Shown: in pieces, positions 35,352-44,575 of the stretch
Numbering within the stretch: the first letter of the stretch is position 1
How the letters are laid out: each line of letters begins with the position of its first letter
Assembly: GCA_934630815.1 (NCBI GenBank)
Contig: CAKTWI010000004.1
Coordinates: forward strand, 32,446 to 96,445
Reading direction: 5' to 3'
DNA: 64,000 nucleotides
From: an uncultured Senegalimassilia sp.
GTDB taxonomy: Bacteria > Actinomycetota > Coriobacteriia > Coriobacteriales > Eggerthellaceae
The notes under the pieces: generated by a model
Told to the model about the DNA's origin: nothing
Seen by the model: the letters and a program-made list of their open reading frames with translations, nothing else
Database searches by the model: none
Made by a program: the position numbers and the translations under genes

Positions 35352-36671
35352 ATGGCAAAAGGCAAGAAAGCGACGATAGGGAGTCAGGAACAGGCCATCC
35401 AAAAGCATCGAGACATATTGATCGATGCGAAGAACCTTATTCTCCGAGGTGCTCCTGGCACTGGGAAGACTTACCTTGCTAAACAGATTGCCGCAAGCGT
35501 CGTTAGCAATGGGGAGATTGATAGGTATGAAGATCTATCGCTTGAGCAGAAAGCCCAAATCGAGTTCGTTCAATTCCATCCGAGCTATGACTATGCTGAC
35601 TTCGTTGAGGGGTTGAGACCCAGTCTCAATGACGACGGAAGCATGGGCTTTGAATTGCGGGATGGCGTCTTCAAGCAGTTCGTTGACAGGGCAATTCAAA
35701 ACTATGAAAACTCACGAAAAACGAGCGAAGTTATCGCAAAAGAAAAGATCGTTCGAGACTCAATGGAGTATTTCTTCAACGATGTAGATTTTGGCAAAAC
35801 CGAGTATACGAAAATAAATGGATCGGTGTTTACTATTACCGATGTAGATGACAAACTCGTCTATGTTCGAGGAAATGAGACTTCCGACGAGCTTGAAATA
35901 AAGCTTGATGAGATTAGAAAGTTGCTGCTGTCAGACGAGCAGTTCGAAAGCGTAACAGCCGCTGCGTCGTTTTTCGGGAGATCCCGTCAGCGAAAAGATT
36001 CTTATAATTTACCCATCTATCAGCAAATCAAAAAGAGGGAAGCGAAAATAACAACCGACTCGAAAGTGGAGGTAGAGCGAGAGGAGCTCAAACAGTTCGT
36101 CTTTATCATCGATGAGATCAACCGTGGCGAAATGTCAAAGATTTTTGGCGAGCTCTTCTTTGCGATGGATCCTGGCTATCGAGGTGAAGCGGGAGCGGTT
36201 TCCACGCAGTATGTCAACTTGCATCCTGATCCCGATGAGAAGTTCTATATCCCCGAAAACGTTTTCATCATCGGCACTATGAACGATATTGATCGTTCTG
36301 TTGACAGCTTTGATTTCGCCATGCGTCGGCGTTTCCGTTTCGTGGAGCTGAAGGCAAATGACAACCTTGAAATGCTGTCAGCATTAGGCGACAAGAAAAA
36401 AGAGGCGAGCGCGAAAATGCTTGCTCTTAATAATGCGATTGCGAGCGATGAGGATTTGAATGAGAATTACCAAGTCGGAGCAGCGTATTTCCTGAAGCTG
36501 AAGACCCTTAGCTTCGATGAGCTTTGGGCGGACTATTTACAGCCGCTTCTGCAAGAGTATATTCAAGGAACATACAACGAGAACAGTCGTATGAGCAGGT
36601 TTAAAAAGGCATACGACAACGCTGAGTTCGACCAGGGTGATTCAAATGAAATTGCTCACGATCAAGGATAA
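35352..36671 (+). CDS. mcrB: McrB-type AAA+ GTPase/ATPase of a restriction system
   Basis: The 439-residue protein is an McrB-like AAA+ motor: Walker A GAPGTGKT (33-40), FVQFHPSYDYADFVEGLRP, Walker B FVFIIDEINRGEMSK near 248-260, the sensor GTMNDIDRS near 310, and RRRFRF. About 110 residues between 120 and 230 form an insertion rich in charged residues. The N-terminal DNA-recognition domain of E. coli McrB is missing; only about 28 residues precede Walker A. It would translocate DNA and activate the McrC nuclease. GGGGAGAG supports the ATG at 35352. The gene is clearly AT-richer than its surroundings, which suggests horizontal acquisition. It overlaps mcrC by 26 bases. Confidence 0.85.
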   Translation: MAKGKKATIGSQEQAIQKHRDILIDAKNLILRGAPGTGKTYLAKQIAASVVSNGEIDRYEDLSLEQKAQIEFVQFHPSYDYADFVEGLRPSLNDDGSMGFELRDGVFKQFVDRAIQNYENSRKTSEVIAKEKIVRDSMEYFFNDVDFGKTEYTKINGSVFTITDVDDKLVYVRGNETSDELEIKLDEIRKLLLSDEQFESVTAAASFFGRSRQRKDSYNLPIYQQIKKREAKITTDSKVEVEREELKQFVFIIDEINRGEMSKIFGELFFAMDPGYRGEAGAVSTQYVNLHPDPDEKFYIPENVFIIGTMNDIDRSVDSFDFAMRRRFRFVELKANDNLEMLSALGDKKKEASAKMLALNNAIASDEDLNENYQVGAAYFLKLKTLSFDELWADYLQPLLQEYIQGTYNENSRMSRFKKAYDNAEFDQGDSNEIAHDQG

Positions 36672-37962
36672 CTCGCGGACGAACAAGAAAGTCTTTTCGC
36701 GTATAGGGAATGTTGCGGTCAAAATCGTCGACAAAACACTAGGACAGCTCGAGCGCGAAGGGATATTCGTTTTCCCGGAAACCATAAAGGACGCAAAGAG
36801 CATCACACGAGATCAGAAGGTGCTTCAAAGTGTCAATGACGATTACCATTCCAGCAATGTGATGGGTTTCATCGGCTGTGGCGAAGAAAGGCTGGTCATC
36901 GAATCTCGCTTTTGTGGAGAGGGCGAGGACTACTTTCTTCAATACCTTTTGGAAACCGTTTTGCAGCTTCCTAATATCGTAGATTTTGACTCCGATGCCA
37001 ATCAGGAAGACAGGATGTTCAACATCCTGTTGTTTATGTTCCCGTATTACCTTAAAGCGGCTATGAGAAAGGGCTTGTACAAGCAATACATTCGTCGCTA
37101 TTGCAATGACGCTCATGTAAAAGGCACCATCGATATCGCAAGGCACATTAAGGAGAACACTCCGTTTGTAGGAGCTATCGCTTACAGCCACAGGGAGTTT
37201 TCCTTTGACAATAGCTTAATGGAGCTAGTGCGGCATGCTATAGAGTTCATCAGAAGAAAGCCGTATGGAAGCAAGTTGCTCTGCAAAGTAAAGGACGAGG
37301 TGGCGCTTGTCTTAAGTGCGACTCCGAGATATAAGCCCTCTGATCGGCAAAAAATCATTGAGCAGAATACAAAGAGTGTTGTTCGCCATGCTTACTTTAA
37401 AGAGTATCTTGCGCTGCAAAGGTTGTGCCTTCTGATTCTTCGGGAACAGAGGCACCAGATTGGTCTAGGGACGAAACGGATATATGGCATTCTGTTTGAC
37501 GGTGCATGGTTATGGGAGGAATACATTAATACGCTGATAGGAGATTGCTTCTATCACCCAATGAATAAAGGCGGCGATGGTGCCCAAAGGCTGTTTAACG
37601 GGAATATCGGACTGATTTACCCTGATTTCATTGGTAGGAACAACGAGAACCGAATCATAGCGGATGCAAAATACAAGCCGATGGACAACATTGGCAACCG
37701 TGATTATCTACAGGTGCTCGCCTATATGTTTCGTTTCGATGCCAGGGTTGGCTATTACCTGTATCCTGATTCAATAGGCGATGACGACCAGAGGTTATGG
37801 ATGAACTCTGGCTCGACCTATGAGGGAAATGTGACGCCGCGTAAGGACGTCAGCGTTCTCAAGTATGGCTTGAAAATCCCTCTGGACGCACAAAGGTATT
37901 CTGACTTCGTCGCTGGAATGAAAAAGTCGGAACAGGAATTCGTAGGCGTTTTCAATGCTTGA
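36646..37962 (+). CDS. mcrC: McrC-type PD-(D/E)XK nuclease subunit
   Basis: The 438-residue protein has the McrC layout: an N-terminal domain that contacts McrB, a middle segment (FDNSLMELVRHAIEFI, YLALQRLCLLIL), and a C-terminal PD-(D/E)XK nuclease with YPDFIGRNNENRIIADAKYKP near residues 325-345. The D and the D-x-K of the ADAK strand are present, so cleavage should be possible. With McrB it cuts DNA carrying modified bases, or foreign DNA generally. The start at 36646 lies inside mcrB, indicating coupled translation. It ends 20 bases from a convergent gene with no visible terminator. Confidence 0.85.
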   Translation: MKLLTIKDNSRTNKKVFSRIGNVAVKIVDKTLGQLEREGIFVFPETIKDAKSITRDQKVLQSVNDDYHSSNVMGFIGCGEERLVIESRFCGEGEDYFLQYLLETVLQLPNIVDFDSDANQEDRMFNILLFMFPYYLKAAMRKGLYKQYIRRYCNDAHVKGTIDIARHIKENTPFVGAIAYSHREFSFDNSLMELVRHAIEFIRRKPYGSKLLCKVKDEVALVLSATPRYKPSDRQKIIEQNTKSVVRHAYFKEYLALQRLCLLILREQRHQIGLGTKRIYGILFDGAWLWEEYINTLIGDCFYHPMNKGGDGAQRLFNGNIGLIYPDFIGRNNENRIIADAKYKPMDNIGNRDYLQVLAYMFRFDARVGYYLYPDSIGDDDQRLWMNSGSTYEGNVTPRKDVSVLKYGLKIPLDAQRYSDFVAGMKKSEQEFVGVFNA

Positions 37963-37982
37963 TGGAGGTCTTTGACGAGCAT

Positions 37983-38954
37983 TTACGCCTCAATACTGAA
38001 GCCTAGATGCGGCCATAGATCGTTGAGGGCGTTGCCCAGTTCGGGGTTGCGGTGAATCGCGTTGGAGAGCTTCTTCATAAAATTGCAATCGTCAGGCAGC
38101 TCGCCAACGTAACGGCGTGCAGAAAACAGCGGCGATGGCTGGAATACGAAGCAGCGGTCGAAGAAATCCCCGTGTTTTAACGCGCCAAAGCGGATGCGCC
38201 CGTCGTGGCACGGGTACATGCATTGAGTCTCGCAGCAGTTTGTTCCGGTTTGGGTGACAAGACAGTATGCAGGACCGGGAGCAAACGGGCGGTTGTCGAT
38301 GCACAGAATGTCGCCTGGGGCAAATGGCAAGGGGATATCAAGATGCTCGCTACCGGGACCGAACGCATCGGCTTTGCGCTGTGAGGAAACCCGATGCGAT
38401 TGGGCGGTTTTAGGCGTGCTGAAGAATTCGATCTCACCGTCAGCGGTAGCGAAAAATACGTAGCGAGGCTGTAGGAAGCCGTCATATGCCGGTTCGGCGG
38501 CAAGGTCGTATAGCTCGATAGACCAGTACATCTCCGACCAGTCATCAAAATCGGTATCGTTTTTGGCGCGGTATATGGCTATTGCTTGCTTGGCCTTGTT
38601 CAGCGAAACGGCGGGGAAGGGGCCATCGCAGTGGTCGGCGCATCTGTCCTCTAGGTCGAAATAATTTAGGCTGACGTGGAAAATGAATCGCGATCTATCT
38701 GCTGCATGCAATGCTTCGACTGCATGCTCAGCGCTGCGAACGTATTCACCGATCACGCTTTTGCTCGTTTCGTCTTTGGTCGTGCTTTCGAGGCATTTGA
38801 GCAAACGCACCTTTTTATCGAGCGAGATGGGCGCTCCGGCGATGATTTCCGCATAGTCGGACGGCCGCAGCCTATCCTGGCTGCTTCGCAGATGGTTGAT
38901 GATTTCGGTCGAGTCGAAAAGATCGAAGATGGCGTTTTGCAATAAGGCGTTCAC
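37983..38954 (-). CDS. Unrecognised family, divergent member D of the island paralogs
   Basis: I do not recognise a named domain in this 323-residue protein. It shares an outline with three other island genes: an N-terminal helical part (AIFDLFDSTEIINHLRS, then SLDKKVRLLKCLEST), a middle with FHVSLNYFDLEDRC, and a core with IPLPFAPGDILCIDNRPFAPG. The last matches the P-x-P-F-x-x-G-D-I motif of the others. Identity is low, so it is a remote relative. The GTG start at 38954 follows AAAGAGG; longer frames reach 39026 without support. It is divergent from the WYL gene, with the 78-bp promoter repeat between them, and convergent with mcrC. Confidence 0.65.
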   Translation of the reverse strand: MNALLQNAIFDLFDSTEIINHLRSSQDRLRPSDYAEIIAGAPISLDKKVRLLKCLESTTKDETSKSVIGEYVRSAEHAVEALHAADRSRFIFHVSLNYFDLEDRCADHCDGPFPAVSLNKAKQAIAIYRAKNDTDFDDWSEMYWSIELYDLAAEPAYDGFLQPRYVFFATADGEIEFFSTPKTAQSHRVSSQRKADAFGPGSEHLDIPLPFAPGDILCIDNRPFAPGPAYCLVTQTGTNCCETQCMYPCHDGRIRFGALKHGDFFDRCFVFQPSPLFSARRYVGELPDDCNFMKKLSNAIHRNPELGNALNDLWPHLGFSIEA

Positions 38955-39018
38955 GATGCATTCCTCTTTCAGGTGTCGATTGCGTTGAGCATTCATGTAT
39001 TGGAACGCATGGTAGCCC

Positions 39019-39096
39019 CAAAGCAAGAACGTTGAAGGCTAATAAAGGTGCTCGGTATACAATGGTTGCATGTAGAATGCCTCGGCATGGAAGGAT
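39019..39096 (+). repeat. 78-bp promoter repeat, copy 2 (WYL gene promoter)
   Basis: This is the counterpart of 35125-35202. TTGAAG (39032-39037), an 18-base spacer and TATACA (39056-39061) form the WYL gene promoter. The palindrome ATGCCTCGGCAT (39077-39088) sits between the transcript start and the ribosome-binding site GGAAGGA. Conservation of promoter and palindrome in both copies suggests a shared operator. Confidence 0.85.
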
Positions 39097-39101
39097 TCAG
39101 C

Positions 39102-40106
39102 ATGGCAAACAAACCAAACCAGAAGCTTCGGATGTTGTACGTGCTCAAGCTGTTCTTCGAGGAAACGGATATGGAGAACGGCCTGTCGACGCAGCAGATC
39201 ATCGACGAGCTTGCGAATCTGGGCTTGGAGGCCGAGCGTAAAACCATCCATCGCGATATTCGCGCGCTCAAGGATTTCGGGTTGACCATCGAGCAGCGAG
39301 GCGGTCGGGAATGGTATCTGGCAAACCGTCCGTTTCAAATCCAGGAACTCATTATGCTGGTGGACGCGGTGCAAAGCACGCCGTTTTTGACGGAGGGCAC
39401 CACCGATAGGCTTATCAGAAAGATTCAGGGTCTCGCAAGCGAAAGTCAGCGCGATCTGCTGCATCGCCGTATCGAAGTCCCTGGTCGCGTGAAGATGCAT
39501 AACGCAGCGGCGTTGGAAAATGCCGACATCATCCAACAAGCTATGCGCATGAAGCGCAAGGTGTCGTTTAAGTATTTCCATTACAATGCCTCGAAGGAAA
39601 AGGTCCTCAACCACGCCGGCGAACCGTTTTCGGTGACGCCGGTGCGCTTGGTGTATGCAGACGAGTTCTACTACCTAATTGCCTTCATGGACCGTTGGGC
39701 AAATGTCGAGGGCCATCAGCCGTTCAGCCCGTTTCGCGTCGATCGCATGCTTGGCGTGCAGGTTTCCGACGAACTTGCCACGAAGGACGCGCGCATCGCC
39801 ACGTATCGCTCCGACGAGCATATCTCGCCTTCGTTCGGCGTTTTCGCGGCGGAAATGACGAATATCGTCCTGGAGTTCGATGAACGGGTGATGAACCCCG
39901 TTATTGATAAATTCGGCTTGGATGCGCTCGTATTCAAACAAGAGGGTGTGATGATGCAGGCGCATGTGAAGGCGCCGCTGTCGCCGCAGTTTTTCGGCTG
40001 GCTGCTGCAGTTGACGCCTTGGGCGAAGATCGTTTCGCCTACGAATGCGCAGCAAAAGTATACGGAATGGCTGAAGGACACGCTGGATATGTACGTGGAG
40101 GATTAG
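39102..40106 (+). CDS. WYL-domain transcriptional regulator with HTH
   Basis: The 334-residue protein has an N-terminal winged helix (GLSTQQIIDELANLGLEAERKTIHRDI, then LKDFGLTIEQRGGREWYL) and a WYL domain (VSFKYFHYNASKEKVLN, SVTPVRLVYADEFYYLIAF). A WCX-like C-terminus follows. WYL proteins sense nucleic-acid ligands and often repress defence operons (CapW/BrxR type). The ATG at 39102 is set by GGAAGGA seven bases upstream. The helicase gene starts two bases after its stop, so the two are co-translated. The palindrome in its own leader, also found before mcrBC, is its probable binding site. Confidence 0.87.
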   Translation: MANKPNQKLRMLYVLKLFFEETDMENGLSTQQIIDELANLGLEAERKTIHRDIRALKDFGLTIEQRGGREWYLANRPFQIQELIMLVDAVQSTPFLTEGTTDRLIRKIQGLASESQRDLLHRRIEVPGRVKMHNAAALENADIIQQAMRMKRKVSFKYFHYNASKEKVLNHAGEPFSVTPVRLVYADEFYYLIAFMDRWANVEGHQPFSPFRVDRMLGVQVSDELATKDARIATYRSDEHISPSFGVFAAEMTNIVLEFDERVMNPVIDKFGLDALVFKQEGVMMQAHVKAPLSPQFFGWLLQLTPWAKIVSPTNAQQKYTEWLKDTLDMYVED

Positions 40107-40108
40107 CG

Positions 40109-43100
40109 ATGACCGATTGCGCACGTTTGCAGGAAGCAATGGACCGCCTGAACCCAGAGCAGTTTCAGGCCGTCGAGCACCTTGATGGGCCTCTTTTGGT
40201 CATCGCTGGTCCAGGAACAGGGAAAACGCAGCTTTTAAGCCTGCGAGCTGCGAACATATTGGCGAAGCGCGATGTTTCGCCAAGCAATATCTTATGCTTG
40301 ACGTATACCGAAGCCGGCGCCGAAGCCATGCGCAAGCGCCTTATCGAGTTGGTGGGGCGTGATGCGTACGGCATTCAGGTATGCACGTTCCACGGGTTCG
40401 CGAATGCTGCACGCACGTTGTATCCGGATGCGTTTTCGCGAGCGGCTTCCGACAAGCTGGTTACGGGATTGCGTCAGATGGAGATCATGGATGGGCTGCT
40501 TCAGCGACGCTCGTTTCGTCAGTCGCTTTCCGGCGTTTACCAGGGGGTGGCCAGGTATACGCGTGAAATGCTCGCATTCGTTTCGAAGGTGAAACGCAGC
40601 GGCGTGTCGTATGAGCAGCTGGCTGTGATTGCGCAGCAGAACCAGCAAGCCGCCGATTGGTTGGAGCAGAATTCCCCGCTGTGCGATTTGGCTGCGCAAC
40701 GGGCAAGCGTTGCGGTTGCGGAGCGATTTGAAGAAGAGGTGTTTCGCGCTCATTCCGCGGCTCCGCGTGAGCTTAAGCACGCGATCATCGCAACGCCTGG
40801 CGTGTATGTTCCGTTTATTGAGCAGCTCTACGATACGGTGGTGCGAACCGAACTAGTCAACGAGGAGGGCAAAACGCCCGGTTTCCGCGAGGTGCGTGAC
40901 GAGTTCTTCGATGGCACGAACAAAGATGGCCGTTTCTTCAAGGTGCGCAAGCAAAGCGAGAAGCTGGCGGCGGCGTGCGAGGTTGCTCGACAATACCAGG
41001 CGGTGCTCGATGAACAGGGGCTGTACGACTACGATGACATGATCTTCGATTTCGTGCACGCTGTCGAAGAAAGCCCTTCCCTCCGTCAAACCTTGCAGGA
41101 CCGTTACGCCTATATCCAGGTCGATGAATTCCAAGATACCAATGGCGCTCAGATGCGCATCGTCGAGCTTTTGTGCGAGGGCTTGGAGCGCCCCAATGTT
41201 ATGGCCGTTGGCGATGATGATCAGGCCATTATGCGTTTCCAGGGTGCAACCATCGAGTGCATCAACCAGTTCGCTGATCGCTATAAGCCTTGCAACGTTG
41301 TTTTGCGTACGAACTATCGATCCACACCTGCTATCGTTGACCTGGGGGAAAAGGTTGCGTGCCAGGTTGGGCGACGTTTGGGCGCTAGCGAAGGCAAGCA
41401 GATCGTCGCGAATCGGGCGCAAGGCGATCAGCTGACGTTTTCCGAAACGGTATACGAGACGCCGGCGGAAGAGTATCGGGCGATCGCGCGTAGCATCCGC
41501 GAACGCATGGACTCCGGCTATACGGAATCGTGCGGAAACGCTGACGAGGCGATTGCCGTGATCGCGCCGAAGCATGCGACGCTTCGGGCCCTTATCCCGT
41601 ATCTGGTTGCGGAGGATGTCCCCTTCTCGTACAAGCAAACGCAGGATGTGCTCACAGCTGAATGCATGCAGGCGGTGCTTGCCGGCATTCGATGCGTTGC
41701 GGCGTTGTCGCAAGGGCGTGAGCAGCTGTGCGATGGCTATTTGCCCCAGGTCGTGGCCGCACCGGAGTTCGGCGGCTGTCATGAATCGTCGGTGGCCTTC
41801 GCACTGTGGGCACGGCGGGAGCATCACGGGCACTGGCTGCGCGCGATGGGCGAATCGTCGAACACGCGCATCAAGGGTTTGCATGACGACTTGATGAGGT
41901 GGGCGGCAAAGGCTCCGTGTGCACCGGTTCGCGAGCTTTTGTTCGAAATCGCGGAAAAGCCCTTGTCGTATTATCGTCGCCTGAACGAGGCCGATCCGCT
42001 GGCGTCCGCGGAGTTCAATGCCGGCATGCGCGCGTTGCTGCGCTTTGCCGAGGGCGAGCTGGATGTCGCGGGTCGTTGCGGGACTGCGCTTCGCCTGGCG
42101 GATGTGGTCGACCGTCTTGATGCCGCCGAGCGGTATAAGATCGCCATTGATGCGAGTTTGAGCTTGGGGAAGCCCGGCGCTGTGCGCCTTACCAGCGCTC
42201 ATAGCTCGAAGGGCTTGGAGTTTGATTGCGTGTACTTGGCGGATGCCGATGACGACACGTGGCATAAAGGCGCAGCAAGCGGCGGGATGTATCCGGATAA
42301 CTTGCTGATCGGCGATACGAAGGACGAAGACGATGCGCGCCGCCTGCTGTTCGTCGCCCTGACCAGGGCTCGGCGTCATCTGCGGCTGTTCCGTGCTGGC
42401 GGCCAGACGCTGCAAGAGCTTGTCGGCGAGGTGTCGACCGACAACGTGCCTCCGGAGCCCGAGTGCTTGGATGCGGCAATCGAATGCGATTGGCGTGCAA
42501 ACTATAAGCTGGATACGCCCCAGCTTGCTGCGCTGTTGAGTGCGGAGGAAGACGTGTGCTGGCTTACAGCCTCAAAGCTCAATGCGTTCGTGACGTATGA
42601 AGCTGGCTGCGTGAATAGCGCAACGTTTCCCGAGCGCGAGGTCGTTCGTTTGCCCAGCAAACCCAACATCACAACCGAGTTCGGTACCGAAGTGCATGCC
42701 ATGCTCGAAGATGTTTCAAACATGGCCCTTAGTGCGGCGCGGCGCTCCCTTGATCAAGTTCTTGCGGCTCATAGGGCAAATATCTCGTACTTGGATTTCC
42801 CTACGGGGGAGGTTTCCCAATATCTTGAACGCTTTGATGCCATATGCAAAACGTTTGTGCCATGGCTTGTGGAGCACGTTGCCGGCTGTCGTTGCGTTGC
42901 GGAGGCTCGACTGCACGCCGCCACGGCGGCGGGGTCGCCCATATACGGTATCCAAGACTTGCTGCTGGTTGATGATGAGGCGAAAACGGTACGCATCATT
43001 GATTACAAAACAGGCCTGAAGCACGAGGTGCCCACGAAGTACGAGCGCCAGCTGAAGTTCTACAAACTGCTGGTGGAATCGTCTGCGGAATTCGAAGGCT

Positions 43101-43396
43101 ACACGGTGGAAGCCATGGGAGACTACTATGTTGAGCCCGATAAGAAGACCGGCGAGTTGAGCAAGCCGTTCATGGCCGCGGCAACAGCAGAGGAAGTGCG
43201 CGAGCTTGAGCGGCTTACCGACGCGGTATGGGCACGCGTCCGCGAAGGCGCATGGGATACGAGCGCGTTCGAGCAAAGCCAACTGTTCGAGCTAGCGCGT
43301 GAACAGCAGGAAGGTTGTCGCAACAAGAAAGAGAAAGCTGCGATGATGCAGCAGGCCTACGAGCAATGGCTTGTGGAAACCGTGCCGGGGTGCTAA
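40109..43396 (+). CDS. UvrD/Rep-type helicase fused to PD-(D/E)XK nuclease
   Basis: This 1095-residue protein has a complete SF1A helicase: Q-motif LNPEQFQAVEH, Walker A AGPGTGKT (33-40), LTYTEAGAEAM, Walker B VDEFQDT near 338, GDDDQAIMRFQGA, TNYRSTPAI, and SAHSSKGLEFDCVYL. Its C-terminal third ends with a RecB-like nuclease domain (IYGIQDLLLVDD, then IIDYKTG near 965). Such fusions resect or degrade DNA, as in AddAB/RecB-like repair or in anti-phage systems. Its tight coupling to a WYL regulator inside an island with McrBC favours a defence role; that is an inference. The start at 40109 follows GGAGG in the end of the WYL gene. Confidence 0.88.
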   Translation: MTDCARLQEAMDRLNPEQFQAVEHLDGPLLVIAGPGTGKTQLLSLRAANILAKRDVSPSNILCLTYTEAGAEAMRKRLIELVGRDAYGIQVCTFHGFANAARTLYPDAFSRAASDKLVTGLRQMEIMDGLLQRRSFRQSLSGVYQGVARYTREMLAFVSKVKRSGVSYEQLAVIAQQNQQAADWLEQNSPLCDLAAQRASVAVAERFEEEVFRAHSAAPRELKHAIIATPGVYVPFIEQLYDTVVRTELVNEEGKTPGFREVRDEFFDGTNKDGRFFKVRKQSEKLAAACEVARQYQAVLDEQGLYDYDDMIFDFVHAVEESPSLRQTLQDRYAYIQVDEFQDTNGAQMRIVELLCEGLERPNVMAVGDDDQAIMRFQGATIECINQFADRYKPCNVVLRTNYRSTPAIVDLGEKVACQVGRRLGASEGKQIVANRAQGDQLTFSETVYETPAEEYRAIARSIRERMDSGYTESCGNADEAIAVIAPKHATLRALIPYLVAEDVPFSYKQTQDVLTAECMQAVLAGIRCVAALSQGREQLCDGYLPQVVAAPEFGGCHESSVAFALWARREHHGHWLRAMGESSNTRIKGLHDDLMRWAAKAPCAPVRELLFEIAEKPLSYYRRLNEADPLASAEFNAGMRALLRFAEGELDVAGRCGTALRLADVVDRLDAAERYKIAIDASLSLGKPGAVRLTSAHSSKGLEFDCVYLADADDDTWHKGAASGGMYPDNLLIGDTKDEDDARRLLFVALTRARRHLRLFRAGGQTLQELVGEVSTDNVPPEPECLDAAIECDWRANYKLDTPQLAALLSAEEDVCWLTASKLNAFVTYEAGCVNSATFPEREVVRLPSKPNITTEFGTEVHAMLEDVSNMALSAARRSLDQVLAAHRANISYLDFPTGEVSQYLERFDAICKTFVPWLVEHVAGCRCVAEARLHAATAAGSPIYGIQDLLLVDDEAKTVRIIDYKTGLKHEVPTKYERQLKFYKLLVESSAEFEGYTVEAMGDYYVEPDKKTGELSKPFMAAATAEEVRELERLTDAVWARVREGAWDTSAFEQSQLFELAREQQEGCRNKKEKAAMMQQAYEQWLVETVPGC

Positions 43397-43399
43397 AAG

Positions 43400-43433
43400 A
43401 CAGCTGCCTTGGGGTCGTTCCCGGGGCAGCTGT
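43400..43433. terminator. Hairpin between convergent helicase and paralog B genes
   Basis: A 9-bp stem ACAGCTGCC/GGCAGCTGT with a 16-base loop lies three bases after the helicase stop and eight before the end of the convergent gene. Only a short T-rich stretch follows. Confidence 0.55.
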
Positions 43434-43440
43434 TGATCTC

Positions 43441-44547
43441 TCAGTCGTTTGGGTTGCTTGACAGGATGGTCAGGTCGTCTATCCATCGGTAGCCGATGGA
43501 GCTTTCTACCCAGGAATGCGTGGATTCGTGAAGGGCTTTGCTTACTAACGCGGTATAGCTGTTCAGAAGGGTGTCTATGAGGATGGGCTTGCCCGCTCTG
43601 CATTGCTTGAAGTAATAGCTGATGGCTTTAAGGGGCTGATAGGCTCCTTCGAGTGGGTTGCGGGCTAGTTCGATATCAAGGTAGTCAACCCCGTCGACGT
43701 AAGCGACGAACAGCCCTCCGTTTTCGCGCTGGTCCCACATGCTGTAGCCGTAGCACATCATGTCGCTGACGTCGCCGTTTTTTTCGTGCTCTGCTAGCAA
43801 ACGGCCATAGGCTGCGGCTTCTTTTGCCGTTTTTTGCGGGAACTCTTTGCTCGCTTGCTTTGCGCCCCACGTTTTCATGGTGCTAAGCACAAATGGGCGG
43901 TTTGGCTCATCGACGTTGCATACGATGTCGCCGACATGAAACGGTGTGGGGAAGGCGAAAAACATGCCGTCGAACGAATTGTCTAGTGCGCAATCTTCAT
44001 CATTGTCGTAAATGCAGCTTATGCTGGCGATCTGCCCGCGGTAGTCGAAAAACAGGCGGTCTGCTTGTTGCTCTTCGCTTGGGTCGACGAGCAGTTTCTC
44101 GATAATGAATCCCAAGTGGTCTTCGTTGCGGGTTTCGTTTTCTTCGCACTCGGCCATCCATTCCATGGCTTTGCCGAAGCACTGCTCGTACATGGTGTAG
44201 ACGTGTGGGTCAACTTCGGAGCGCTCGTTTCCGCGTGCTTCTTCCCATTGGTAAACTACATCGCTGCCGCTTTTGAACTGTTGCGCATATCGATTTTGCG
44301 AGGCTATGTACTGCCGAAGAAAATCATGAAAGTCAGGAATGCCTTGCCCATGCCAGCAGCGGCGTGGGTTCATGGAGCAGTTCGGCATAGTGTCGATGAT
44401 TTCCCTCCATGCAGCAATCTTTTCGTCAAGCGTAGCCGTATGGCAATGCCACACCAAAAACGCCGCTTCAGGCGTGGTGAACCGATAGCCGAGCTGTTGG
44501 AGGTGTTCCCGAATGTCGCGGGAATCGATGAAGCGATAAATGTCCAC
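43441..44547 (-). CDS. Unrecognised island family, member B
   Basis: This 368-residue protein belongs to the same family as the next gene and the one at 51530. Shared N-terminal elements are FIDSRDIREHLQQLGYRFTT, PEAAFLVWHCHTATLDEKIAAW and IIDTMPNCSMNP, then a segment ending IPDFHDFLRQYI. A core motif FAFPTPFHVGDIV lies near residue 195, and a C-terminal region reads YLDIELARNPLEGAYQPLKAIS. No catalytic motif or known domain is recognised. The GTG start at 44547 is preferred by alignment with the neighbour and by GAAAGG upstream. It follows member A by 28 bases on the same strand and is probably co-transcribed. Confidence 0.75.
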   Translation of the reverse strand: MDIYRFIDSRDIREHLQQLGYRFTTPEAAFLVWHCHTATLDEKIAAWREIIDTMPNCSMNPRRCWHGQGIPDFHDFLRQYIASQNRYAQQFKSGSDVVYQWEEARGNERSEVDPHVYTMYEQCFGKAMEWMAECEENETRNEDHLGFIIEKLLVDPSEEQQADRLFFDYRGQIASISCIYDNDEDCALDNSFDGMFFAFPTPFHVGDIVCNVDEPNRPFVLSTMKTWGAKQASKEFPQKTAKEAAAYGRLLAEHEKNGDVSDMMCYGYSMWDQRENGGLFVAYVDGVDYLDIELARNPLEGAYQPLKAISYYFKQCRAGKPILIDTLLNSYTALVSKALHESTHSWVESSIGYRWIDDLTILSSNPND

Positions 44548-44575
44548 GGTTATGCCTTTCAACGGAGATTGGCGG

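Noticed and set aside
36645..36671. Frameshift between mcrB and mcrC
   Set aside because: Both frames are intact and the 26-base overlap with an ATG is normal translational coupling for mcrBC.
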